From: UBA1672 sp050633505
GTDB taxonomy: Bacteria > Pseudomonadota > Alphaproteobacteria > Micavibrionales > Micavibrionaceae
Assembly: GCA_050633505.1 (NCBI GenBank)
Contig: JBOEGQ010000005.1
Span: 150,378-214,377 of the forward strand
Direction: 5' to 3'
DNA: 64,000 nt
The notes under the pieces are model-generated. The model worked only from the letters and a program-made list of their open reading frames with translations. It was not told where the DNA came from and did no database searches. The position numbers and the translations under genes are program-made. This document shows, piece after piece, positions 51,199 through 58,825 of the stretch. How positions within the stretch are numbered: position 1 is the stretch's first letter; each line of letters starts with the position of its first letter.

Positions 51199-51930
51199 AT
51201 GACAAAAACGGCTTTGGTTATCCGGCATGCAACATCAATTGATCTGCATTCTCTTGCGCCTGTTCTGCAGAATAACGATATATCTGTGCGGTATATAGAT
51301 ATATTCAAAGAGGATATATCGACATATGACCCGAAAGAAGATGATCTGGTTATTGTACTTGGCGGGGCGATGGGGGTTCCGAATCAAAGGGAATATCCTT
51401 TTCTGCAAGATGAAATTGCATTCCTAAAAGCGCGTATTGCAGATGATTTACCAACATTTGGAATCTGTTTGGGGGCGCAGTTGATCTCTGCGGCACTTGG
51501 TGCAAAGGTGTATGCAGGCGCGCAAGGGTTTGAGCTTGGCTGGGCACCATTGACGTTAACGCAGGCGGGTGAAAATACACCAGTGAAGCATTTTTCCGCT
51601 GATCAAACGCAGATGTTTTTCTCACACGGGGATACGTTCGATCTGCCGGATGGTGCGGTTCTTTTGGCATCATCGGAGATGTACCCAAATCAGGCCTATA
51701 CATATGGAAAAAATGTTTTGGCAACACAATTCCACCCCGAAGTAGAGTGCGGATTCATTAATGAGCTTTTAGGTATGCACGTCGCCAAATTGACGGGAGA
51801 GTCGCCCGTCGCAGATATTCATCAGATCAGGGTGGATACAGATCAATATGCAGAGCAATTGAAGCACCAGACCTCAACATTCTTAACCGAATGGTTGAAG
51901 ACGGTGCTTTCTAATGAGAGGCTTCCTTAG
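51199..51930 (+). CDS. Class I glutamine amidotransferase family protein, 243 aa
   Basis: Flavodoxin-like amidotransferase domain with nucleophile Cys90 in PTFGICLGAQLISAALG, the oxyanion region VIVLGGAMGVPN, and the His-x-Glu pair in VLATQFHPEVECG (about 175-181). This is the GuaA-N-like stand-alone group, which may release ammonia from glutamine or act on gamma-glutamyl compounds. It is translationally close to coaE. Its stop overlaps the stop of the convergent DEAD-box gene. The acceptor is unknown. Confidence 0.9.
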   Translation: MTKTALVIRHATSIDLHSLAPVLQNNDISVRYIDIFKEDISTYDPKEDDLVIVLGGAMGVPNQREYPFLQDEIAFLKARIADDLPTFGICLGAQLISAALGAKVYAGAQGFELGWAPLTLTQAGENTPVKHFSADQTQMFFSHGDTFDLPDGAVLLASSEMYPNQAYTYGKNVLATQFHPEVECGFINELLGMHVAKLTGESPVADIHQIRVDTDQYAEQLKHQTSTFLTEWLKTVLSNERLP

Positions 51931-53576
51931 GCTTTTTTCTTTGGCTTGCCCTTGTCCTTATTCACGCGCGCGCTTTTTGGCTTTTTACGTTGTAGTGGCT
52001 TATCACCATCACCGCGATGTGGTGATTTGGGTTTAAATGATCTTTTACCTTCTGAGTTTTCACTTCTGTCAGAATCTCTGGNNNNNNNNNNNNNNNNNNN
52101 NNNNNNNNNNNNNNNNNNNNNNNNNNNNNNNNNNNNNNNNNNNNNNNNNNNNNNNNNNNNNNNNNNNNNNNNNNNNNNNNNNNNNNNNNNNNNNNNNNNN
52201 NNNNNNNNNNNNNNNNNNNNNNNNNNNNNNNNNNNNNNNNNNNNNNNNNNNNNNNNNNNNNNNNNNNNNNNNNNNNNNNNNNNNNNNNNNNNNTTACCTT
52301 CTGAATTCTCACTTCCTTCAGAATCTCTAGATGGTCTTTTGCGTTTTGGCCTATCTGATGATGGTCTGTCATCACGGCGGTCAGATCTAGATCTTTTCTT
52401 ATCAGGGTTGAAGCGCCCAGATGATGCGTTGTTTCTGCGTGGTGGACGTTTTTTCTTATGTCCGCCAGAGGGGGAGCGTTCTTTTTTCTTCTCCGGATTC
52501 ATGAGGCAGTCAATCTCATGCCACTTCCCTCCATCTTGTGGGGAAATCAGACAGAGTGCAGAGCCTTTTTTACCGGCACGTGCCGTACGGCCAATACGGT
52601 GAATATAGTCTTCCGGTACTTGGGGAAGGTCATAATTGATGACATGTTCAACATGTGGAACATCAAGGCCACGTGCAACCACATCCGTTGCGACAAGAAT
52701 GCGGAACTTTTTCGCGCGATAGTCACGTATAACGCGCTCACGTTTACTTTGTTTCAGGTCACCGTGAATTGCTTCTGCGCTATGCCCGTCGGCACGCAAC
52801 TTCTTCGCAAGCTTATCTGTACCGTATTTTGTTTTTACGAAAACAATGATAGAGCCGTCACGGCTTGTTAGCTCGGTATTCAGGGTGTTGTATTTCTCTG
52901 TGATGTCTTTAACACGGATAATATCTTGCGTGATGTTCTTTGCCGGATTGAATGTAGAGCCAACGGAAATGCGTTGCGGGTTATTCAGGTATTTGTTCGA
53001 CATTTTGATAATGTTGTCGGGCATTGTTGCCGAGAACATCAGGGTTTGTCGTGTGGCTTTCAAGTGCTTTACAATATCGTCAATTTGTATGCTGAAACCC
53101 ATATCCAACATACGGTCTGTCTCATCTAAAATCAGAAAATCAGTCTGGTCGAGGTGAAGGCTACCGCGTTTTAGATGGTCGTTAATACGACCCGGTGTTC
53201 CGACGACTAGTCTTGGGCGTTTCTTGAGTTGTATGTTTTGTTTATGGATCGGCTCTCCACCGATTAGAAACGCGGTTTTGACGGATGGCTTCGGCCCTAA
53301 GAGTTGGCGGATAATATCCATGACCTGTTTGCCAAGCTCACGCGTTGGAGTCAGGATAATACCGGCGCTTTTGGGGTTGTTCAAAAGGTGTTGCACCAAT
53401 GGAATGGAAAACGCCGCCGTTTTACCTGTTCCAGTTTGGGCGGATCCCAAAATGTCTTGTCCCTGTAACGCAACAGGTATTGCCTGTGCCTGAATTGGGG
53501 TGGGTTTGTCGTATTTCATGTGTCTTAGAGATGTTTCTAAAACATCATTAAGTTCTAGCTCTTGAAAACTTTCCAT
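51927..53576 (-). CDS. DEAD-box-type RNA helicase with repetitive tail (contains assembly gap)
   Basis: ATP-dependent RNA helicase of the RhlE-like group. Motifs are the Q motif KPTPIQAQAIPVAL, I (AQTGTGKT), Ia (PTRELGKQV), Ib (GTPGR), II as DETD rather than DEAD (LILDETDRMLD), III (SAT), V (ATDVVARGLDVP) and VI (HRIGRTARAG). The start at 53576 gives MESFQELELNDVLE. After the core, a basic Ser/Arg/Asp-rich tail carries a 13-residue unit (RDS[DE]xSENSEGKR). 212 undetermined bases (52082-52293) hide the middle of the tail, so the true length is unknown. It follows the cold-shock protein on the same strand, a sensible cold-response pairing. Confidence 0.93.
   Translation of the reverse strand: MESFQELELNDVLETSLRHMKYDKPTPIQAQAIPVALQGQDILGSAQTGTGKTAAFSIPLVQHLLNNPKSAGIILTPTRELGKQVMDIIRQLLGPKPSVKTAFLIGGEPIHKQNIQLKKRPRLVVGTPGRINDHLKRGSLHLDQTDFLILDETDRMLDMGFSIQIDDIVKHLKATRQTLMFSATMPDNIIKMSNKYLNNPQRISVGSTFNPAKNITQDIIRVKDITEKYNTLNTELTSRDGSIIVFVKTKYGTDKLAKKLRADGHSAEAIHGDLKQSKRERVIRDYRAKKFRILVATDVVARGLDVPHVEHVINYDLPQVPEDYIHRIGRTARAGKKGSALCLISPQDGGKWHEIDCLMNPEKKKERSPSGGHKKKRPPRRNNASSGRFNPDKKRSRSDRRDDRPSSDRPKRKRPSRDSEGSENSEGXXXXXXXXXXXXXXXXXXXXXXXXXXXXXXXXXXXXXXXXXXXXXXXXXXXXXXXXXXXXXXXXXXXXXXXXRDSDRSENSEGKRSFKPKSPHRGDGDKPLQRKKPKSARVNKDKGKPKKKA
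52082..52293. other. Run of 212 undetermined bases (assembly gap)
   Basis: Both gap edges show the same repeat unit (ACCTTCTGA...TCACTTC...TCAGAATCTCT), so the gap most likely reflects an unresolved tandem repeat in the helicase tail. The 212-base length may not be the real length. Confidence 0.97.
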
Positions 53577-53702
53577 AGCCGTGCTTTCTGTTGTAATCAG
53601 CAATGTCTTGAAACAAGCATGCTGCAATTAAAAATGGCTCGCTGAAATAGCAAGCCCATTCCATATATATGTATGATTTTGATTAGATCTTATCGAAAAA
53701 AA

Positions 53703-53915
53703 TTATGCTTCTTTAAGATTTGCTGCGCTGCTTTTGCCACGTTTGTCGTCAACATGGATGTCAAAAGATACTTTTTGTCCGTCCTTTAGGGTTTGTAGGC
53801 CCGAGTCATTAACTGCGCTAATATGAACAAAGATATCACTGCCGCCATCTTCAGGCTGAATGAAACCGTATCCTTTTTGGTCGTTAAACCACTTAACTGT
53901 ACCTGTCTTTTCCAT
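53703..53915 (-). CDS. Cold-shock domain protein, 70 aa
   Basis: Single-strand nucleic-acid-binding beta-barrel of the CspA family. RNP1 is KGYGFIQ and RNP2 is DIFVHIS. It also has GTVKWFNDQ at the start and SFDIHVDDKRGKSSAANL at the end. AAGGAAG ribosome site. The 5' region to 54000 is free of genes and may hold a cold-responsive leader. It lies 126 bp upstream of the RNA helicase on the same strand. Confidence 0.96.
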   Translation of the reverse strand: MEKTGTVKWFNDQKGYGFIQPEDGGSDIFVHISAVNDSGLQTLKDGQKVSFDIHVDDKRGKSSAANLKEA

Positions 53916-54168
53916 CGTGTCTTCCTTTTATATAAAACAGTTATCTCATGCTATCCAAAAACCATATGAATATGCACATGTTGCGTTTGATAAATGTTCT
54001 TATTGAAAGGGCAATGGCGATTTTAACCTTGGCACATTCGTAACATCGTTCTAAACTGCTCGCAGACAATTGCATTTTTTGTGCAGGCTGTCAAATAATC
54101 CTTCTTCTTGCAAATTTATTGGCTTTCCTAATAATGGAAACCTAAGTCTGATAAGGGAATATAAGCGT

Positions 54169-54864
54169 ATGAGCCGTGAAATTGTTTTAGATACGGAAAC
54201 GACCGGGATGGATCCGTTCCAGGGAGATCGTATTATTGAGATTGGTGCGGTTGAACTTATAAACCATTTGCCAACGGGAAAAACATGCCAGATTTATATT
54301 AATCCGGAGCGTGACATCCCCGCGGAGGCAACGGCGGTTCACGGTATTACCAATGAGTTCGTAAAAGATAAGCCGATTTTTTCTCAATGCTATATGGAAT
54401 TTATGGATTTTATTGCTCAGGACTCAATCTTAGTCATTCATAATGCTGAATTTGATATGAAATTCCTGAATTGGGAGTTGGAACAGGTTGGGCATACGCC
54501 AATCAATTGGGATCGTGTTATTGATAGTCTGACAATGGCGCGTCAGAAATTTCCCGGATCACCTGCTAATCTTGATGCGTTATGTCGGCGTTTCAATATT
54601 GATAACACATCCCGAACATATCACGGGGCGTTACTTGACTCTGAATTATTGGCAGAAGTTTATCTTGAGTTGCTTGGCGGGTTGCAACGCGGCCTTGGCT
54701 TAGAGCAGCAGGCATCCGCTTCTCAGGATGGGGGGATTGTGCAAGTTAAAGAACGGCAGTTTCGTGAACCGAGGACTTTTGCACCCAGTGATGAAGAGAT
54801 TGAGGCGCATCAAGTGTTTCTGGATGAGCTTAAAGATCCGATTTGGAAACGGGTCGGCGGTTAA
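54169..54864 (+). CDS. dnaQ: DNA polymerase III epsilon subunit (3'-5' exonuclease)
   Basis: Proofreading exonuclease of the replicative polymerase. Exo I LDTETTGMDPFQGDRIIEIG with D8 and E10, Exo II VIHNAEFDMKFLNWEL, and Exo III YHGALLDSELLAEVYLEL with the DEDDh His and Asp. The start at 54169 has AAGGGA and the usual MSREIVLDTET opening, giving 231 residues. The short C-terminal region (ERQFREPRTFAP) should bind DNA polymerase III alpha. Confidence 0.95.
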   Translation: MSREIVLDTETTGMDPFQGDRIIEIGAVELINHLPTGKTCQIYINPERDIPAEATAVHGITNEFVKDKPIFSQCYMEFMDFIAQDSILVIHNAEFDMKFLNWELEQVGHTPINWDRVIDSLTMARQKFPGSPANLDALCRRFNIDNTSRTYHGALLDSELLAEVYLELLGGLQRGLGLEQQASASQDGGIVQVKERQFREPRTFAPSDEEIEAHQVFLDELKDPIWKRVGG

Positions 54865-54874
54865 GCAATGAAGG

Positions 54875-55099
54875 TTAGCCCTCTTTAAATGTGACTTTGA
54901 TCCCGCGCTTTTTAAAATAGCTTTGCATACGTTTGCGGCCTTCCCGATTATTCTGCACCAAGCGGGTGGAATCAAAAATCGCCTCTTTTTGCTTGTTCTC
55001 TTTCATGACCTGTTTCAGAGCTGTGATGTGTTCATCAAGATCTTGATTGTCATTGTGTAGTGAGTCGTATATTGCGTTTATTGCATCATCTAGAGTCAT
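54875..55099 (-). CDS. Small helical hypothetical protein, 74 aa
   Basis: Start at 55099 has GGAAC nearby. The sequence TLDDAINAIYDSLHNDNQDLDEHITALKQVMKENKQ is helical. The C-terminus (FDSTRLVQNNREGRKRMQSYFKKRGIKVTF) is strongly basic with a RMQSYFKKRG-type end. It lies behind clpS on the same strand and is convergent with dnaQ. Probably cytoplasmic; function unknown. Confidence 0.7.
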   Translation of the reverse strand: MTLDDAINAIYDSLHNDNQDLDEHITALKQVMKENKQKEAIFDSTRLVQNNREGRKRMQSYFKKRGIKVTFKEG

Positions 55100-55214
55100 A
55101 ATAAGTTCCGTTTTTTTATTGAGCGGGATCATAGCATCAAATGAACGAACTGCAAGGGGGGCGGTGAATACCGATGGTGTTCTTTATTGTCCACGGGTCA
55201 GCAGTAAGATGGTT

Positions 55215-55547
55215 TTATTCTTTTTCCATTGTGCATTGTAATGGTTGCTCATTGGCGCGGGCAAAGTCCATGACCTGTGCGACTTTTGTTTCTGCAACCT
55301 CGTAGGTGAAAATGCCGCATACACCGACACCACGGCGATGAACGTGAAGCATGATGTCTGTGGCTTCCTGACGATTTTTCTTGAAAATACTTTCCAGGAC
55401 ATGGACAACAAATTCCATGGGGGTATAATCATCGTTTAATAACAATACCTTATACATTGATGGTTTTTGTGTTTTAGGGCGGGTTTTTAGAACCAAGCCG
55501 TGCTCTTCTTTGTTGTCATCATCACCATTTTCTTCATGATCTGACAT
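55215..55547 (-). CDS. clpS: ATP-dependent Clp protease adaptor ClpS
   Basis: Binds N-degron substrates and hands them to ClpA. The core runs PSMYKVLLLNDDYTPMEFVV, then VLESIFKKNRQEATDIMLHVHRRGVGVCGIFTYEVAETKV, with the NDD-Y-T-P-M-E-F substrate pocket and H-x-x-G-x-G-V-C-G. The start at 55547 (MSDHEENG) is preferred, with an acidic flexible N-terminus as usual; an ATG 14 codons upstream is possible. clpA is not beside it in the window. Confidence 0.95.
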   Translation of the reverse strand: MSDHEENGDDDNKEEHGLVLKTRPKTQKPSMYKVLLLNDDYTPMEFVVHVLESIFKKNRQEATDIMLHVHRRGVGVCGIFTYEVAETKVAQVMDFARANEQPLQCTMEKE

Positions 55548-55691
55548 GTATTCAATTCCAATTGGTAGGGGAAGATCGATGTTTTCCATTGTTCTGAACC
55601 GCTTATCTGTATTTTCTATTTTATAGACAATAATTTCACCAGTTTCTTATCATAGCAAGTGGATAACAGAGCACAATAAAGAAATTCATTT

Positions 55692-55720
55692 TTGACATAA
55701 TACTTGTGATTGTGTTACCA
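55692..55720 (+). promoter_or_regulatory. Candidate promoter for the 55761 gene
   Basis: TTGACA (55692-55697) and TTACCA (55715-55720) with a 17-bp spacer, 41 bp upstream of the GTG. The -10 is weak. Confidence 0.35.
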
Positions 55721-55760
55721 TGTGCGCAACTCGTCAATGAGAGAGTATAAATGAGGTAAA

Positions 55761-56042
55761 GTGGTGCGTTGGATTGTTTTTGGATTATCGGTATTTTTTA
55801 TAGGAATTGGTTTATCTTCTCCTGTTTCTGCGGCAGATGAATATGGTGATCGATTTTATAATCAGACACCTAAAGGCCTTGCAGACTATACTGTAGAAGA
55901 GGATTCGATGCCGAATATCGCGATGGATGATATGGCCGCGGATTTACAGGAAATCATGCCGGCGGCTGGTGACGGTGACGTGCCTGCTGATGCGCAAAAG
56001 CAAGAGAACGAAGTGGATTCTGCCCAAGAGTCTGAAAAATAG
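55761..56042 (+). CDS. Small exported acidic protein, 93 aa
   Basis: GTG start with GAGGTAAA upstream. A clear signal peptide (RWIVFGLSVFFIGIGLSSPVSA, cleaved before ADEY) precedes a 65-residue acidic, Met/Asp/Gln-rich mature part that looks disordered. It lies upstream of the PycTM-like membrane protein on the same strand (67 bp gap). Function unknown. Confidence 0.65.
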   Translation: MVRWIVFGLSVFFIGIGLSSPVSAADEYGDRFYNQTPKGLADYTVEEDSMPNIAMDDMAADLQEIMPAAGDGDVPADAQKQENEVDSAQESEK

Positions 56043-56108
56043 ACTTCTCAAATTAGAATAATCTGATACACATAATGCCTATAATATTCATTGGGGGCAT
56101 TTCAGGTT

Positions 56109-56624
56109 ATGTCGGAACTATCAGAAAAACAGCGTTGGCAGTCGTTATTGCGTGGTCAGGTTATGTCTGCAACGATTGGCAAGTTCATGACTGTGATTGA
56201 GCTGCTGGATCAAAAGGCGCAGGTTATGATTTTCCTGAATTCCATATTGATTCCGGTTTGCATCACATCTGTGGAACATGGCACATTTGGGAACGCGGCG
56301 ATTATATCAATTGCTACGGCGGTTCTGAGTATTATGGCCGCTATTATTTGCATTTATCCAAAGCGCCGTTATCGAAAGTCCGGAGACCGGGAGCTGAATT
56401 TGTTGCATTTCAACGATATCGGCCATTTGGACAAGCAGGAATATATGGATCGTTTCTTGCCGGCGTTTAATGACTTGGAAAAGCTGGCCGAAACAGTTAT
56501 TCATGATTTATACGATACTTCAAGATACTCTATTCTACCTAAGTATACTTGGCTGAAACTCTCCTATGCCACATTTGTAGTTGGGAATTTGATTGCCATT
56601 GGGGTCGTTCTTGTAGAGGTTTAA
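56109..56624 (+). CDS. Pycsar-effector-like (DUF5706/PycTM-type) membrane protein
   Basis: About 171 residues. The order of features fits PycTM-type proteins. A short helix (QRWQSLLRGQV) leads to a first membrane segment starting with the D-x-K-A-Q motif (ELLDQKAQVMIFLNSILIP), and a second helix (AIISIATAVLSIMAAIICIYP) follows. Then comes a cytoplasmic part with LNLLHFNDIGHLDKQEYMDRF and a final KYTWLKLSYATFVVGNLIAIG helix. In Pycsar phage defence such proteins disrupt the membrane on sensing cCMP or cUMP. No nucleotide cyclase gene is adjacent, so defence function is not established; housekeeping relatives may exist. Start at 56109 assumed; TTG at 56091 also possible. Confidence 0.6.
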   Translation: MSELSEKQRWQSLLRGQVMSATIGKFMTVIELLDQKAQVMIFLNSILIPVCITSVEHGTFGNAAIISIATAVLSIMAAIICIYPKRRYRKSGDRELNLLHFNDIGHLDKQEYMDRFLPAFNDLEKLAETVIHDLYDTSRYSILPKYTWLKLSYATFVVGNLIAIGVVLVEV

Positions 56625-57790
56625 AGCGTCTGGCTATATTGAGCGGTTTTGATTGCGGCGCGTGGATCAAATGTAAAACTGGTGATGGCTTGTGCACGTT
56701 TATCCCAAGTGTATCTGTCTTTCAGGCAGTCATAAGCATTATGCGCAAGGCGTTTACGTTTTTCTTCATTTTCTTTTAGCTCATCTATCGTTTCTGCCCA
56801 AATTTCCTCTTTGGCAGCAGGAAGCAGAACGGCATTGTGGTTATGTTCAAGAATTTCTTCAATAATTGGCATGCGTGAGGCGATGATCGGTTTTTCAACG
56901 GCCATATATTCAAAAATCTTCATCGGAGACATCCAACGCGAAACATTGCGTCCTGTGCGGATAAGGGCGCGGTGTTGGTACGGGGCAATGCAGATATCAA
57001 ATGCCTTGAGGTAGCTTGGAACCTGTGCATGCTCTTTAAATCCGTAGAAATATATATTCGGGTGCTTGTTATGCGTTTCCAGTTTTTGTACCTGTTTTGC
57101 TGTACCCCCCAGAATGTGAAAATCATATTCCGGTCTGAGTGCGGCAATACGGGAGATAAGCTCAACCCCCTTGCCGGGAAGCATGGATCCAGCGTAGCCA
57201 ACATTAAATGCGTTGAGGCGCCCGCGTAATGCTTTTTGGTCTTTTTCTTTTGCCGTGATATTTTCAATGAGATCTGCACCATCATAGGCCACAAAGATTT
57301 GCTCTGGCTCTATTTCCGGATATTTCTTGAGATATTCTTTTTTCAAGGCGTCGGATATTGTAATAATGCCCCGTAAATTCTTGTGGCGTAGCAATTGTTT
57401 AAAGGCCCAGTGATGCGCGGATAAGGTTGGCACTTTATGTGCTTCGAACAAGATTGGAACATTGCCGGTATTTAAAAGGGTAAGGGCAACCGGATCGTGC
57501 CCGAAAATCAGGTCCGGTTTATCCATTTTTGAAATTTGTCGTGAAAATCCAACCAATCGTTTTAGGCTGGAAAGGGCAGGTGTTCCAGATTGTGATGACA
57601 TGTGTAATGTAAAGCATGGATCGGTATTGTAGATCTTGAAGATATCTTCTGATGCGCGTGTATGGGTGGATTTTGCAAACAGGGTAACGTCATGCCCTGA
57701 TTTTGCGAATGCTTGTGCCATTTTCATGGCATGTACAGATTGTGCATGTTGTGATGGTAGTTTTGTTCCTGCAAAGTAAAAAATCTTCAT
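56621..57790 (-). CDS. Glycosyltransferase family 4, 389 aa
   Basis: GT-B glycosyltransferase. The N-terminal half is KIFYFAGTKLPSQHAQSVHAMKM; the C-terminal half has NVGYAGSMLPGKGVELI, FHILGG, IYFYGFKEHAQVPSYLKAFDICIAP in pieces, and MKIFEYMAVEKPIIAS with the donor-binding Glu. It is behind the sulfotransferase on the same strand (69 bp gap), which suggests a sulfated surface glycan. Its stop overlaps that of the convergent PycTM-like gene. Confidence 0.92.
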   Translation of the reverse strand: MKIFYFAGTKLPSQHAQSVHAMKMAQAFAKSGHDVTLFAKSTHTRASEDIFKIYNTDPCFTLHMSSQSGTPALSSLKRLVGFSRQISKMDKPDLIFGHDPVALTLLNTGNVPILFEAHKVPTLSAHHWAFKQLLRHKNLRGIITISDALKKEYLKKYPEIEPEQIFVAYDGADLIENITAKEKDQKALRGRLNAFNVGYAGSMLPGKGVELISRIAALRPEYDFHILGGTAKQVQKLETHNKHPNIYFYGFKEHAQVPSYLKAFDICIAPYQHRALIRTGRNVSRWMSPMKIFEYMAVEKPIIASRMPIIEEILEHNHNAVLLPAAKEEIWAETIDELKENEEKRKRLAHNAYDCLKDRYTWDKRAQAITSFTFDPRAAIKTAQYSQTL

Positions 57791-57859
57791 AACGCCCCTT
57801 ATTTTTTTATTTTCTGGATTATTCTATTTTTTATCTCAAATCACCAGAATTTTTTGCAC

Positions 57860-58627
57860 TTATATTTTCCATTTTGGAATGTTACGTCCGATATAATTGG
57901 AAACAAAGTTTTTGTCTAACTCAAATATTTCTTCCAGCAGCTCTTTTGTAGCATCGGAAAGAGGGGGGGACTTGGGGGGAGGCTCTTCTACTATTAAACC
58001 AGTTTCTTGCATCATTTCCTTGTATGCGTCTTGGGACAGGGAGTTTGACTGGAATCCTAAAAATTTTTCCAGTTCTTTCAACCCTTGTTTAGAGGGGCTG
58101 GTCCATTCTTCATAAACCATGATAAAGATTTTTTTGCGGGGGAAAAAAGAGAGCCAATGTTCAATATGGGTTTGGTACTGGTTCTTATAAATCCAACAAC
58201 GCCCCGTTGTGTCCGGTGACCTCAGGTTGGATAGCTCTGAATCCATGGCGTGTTCAAATGTTTTAACGGTTTCTTTTTTCTCGGCCAGTGCATGGTGGAA
58301 TTGCTCATAGGCGCGGATAATCGGGTTTCTTAATGTGAAAATAACTTTTGCTCCCGGGCATCCGTGATGTGCATGTGCAGGGTCAAATTCGTTTTCGATG
58401 TGCAGAACCCTGTCTGAGGGGATGCGGTTCTGATATTCTGTATGTACGGCATCTTCGAATATGGTTTTGCATGACTCGATCACAGGGGGAATCATTTTCC
58501 CCTGATGAAAGAACTGATGTTCTTTATTGCGGGGAAGGAAGACCTGCGGGTGGTGCTCTAATAAATTTGCAAGGGCGTCAAGCCCGCTTCGGGTTGCACC
58601 GCCGATAATGACATCCGGTTGTTTCAA
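57860..58627 (-). CDS. Sulfotransferase family protein, 255 aa
   Basis: Transfers sulfate from PAPS to a hydroxyl. The 5'-phosphosulfate loop is IIGGATRSGLDALANLLEHHP (about 6-26) and the 3'-phosphate motif is VIFTLRNPIIRAYEQFHHAL with the RNPxxRA signature. A later KIFIMVYEEW strand-loop is typical. Length is normal for the bacterial/heparan-type group. Together with the following glycosyltransferase it suggests a sulfated polysaccharide or glycolipid; the acceptor is unknown. Confidence 0.9.
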   Translation of the reverse strand: MKQPDVIIGGATRSGLDALANLLEHHPQVFLPRNKEHQFFHQGKMIPPVIESCKTIFEDAVHTEYQNRIPSDRVLHIENEFDPAHAHHGCPGAKVIFTLRNPIIRAYEQFHHALAEKKETVKTFEHAMDSELSNLRSPDTTGRCWIYKNQYQTHIEHWLSFFPRKKIFIMVYEEWTSPSKQGLKELEKFLGFQSNSLSQDAYKEMMQETGLIVEEPPPKSPPLSDATKELLEEIFELDKNFVSNYIGRNIPKWKI

Positions 58628-58766
58628 TCGTTACACCATTTCCCTAATACTCTTATCAGGGCGTAGTATATTGATTTTATTTGAAAAATTACCACAGGAA
58701 AATATTCCCTTTTCGGGTGTGTGCAATGTTTCATGTTCGGTTTGTTGTGTTTTCAGTTTTTGTGCA

Positions 58767-58800
58767 ATAAAAAACAGGAACCTAAGCTCCTGCTTTTTTA
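58767..58800 (-). terminator. Bidirectional-type terminator after the TPS transporter
   Basis: Read on -, CAGGAGC (58792-58786) pairs with GTTCCTG (58781-58775) with one mismatch, followed by TTTTTTATT. A T-run also exists on the + side. Confidence 0.75.
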
Positions 58801-58825
58801 GAATTTTATCGGTTGAATTTATATC

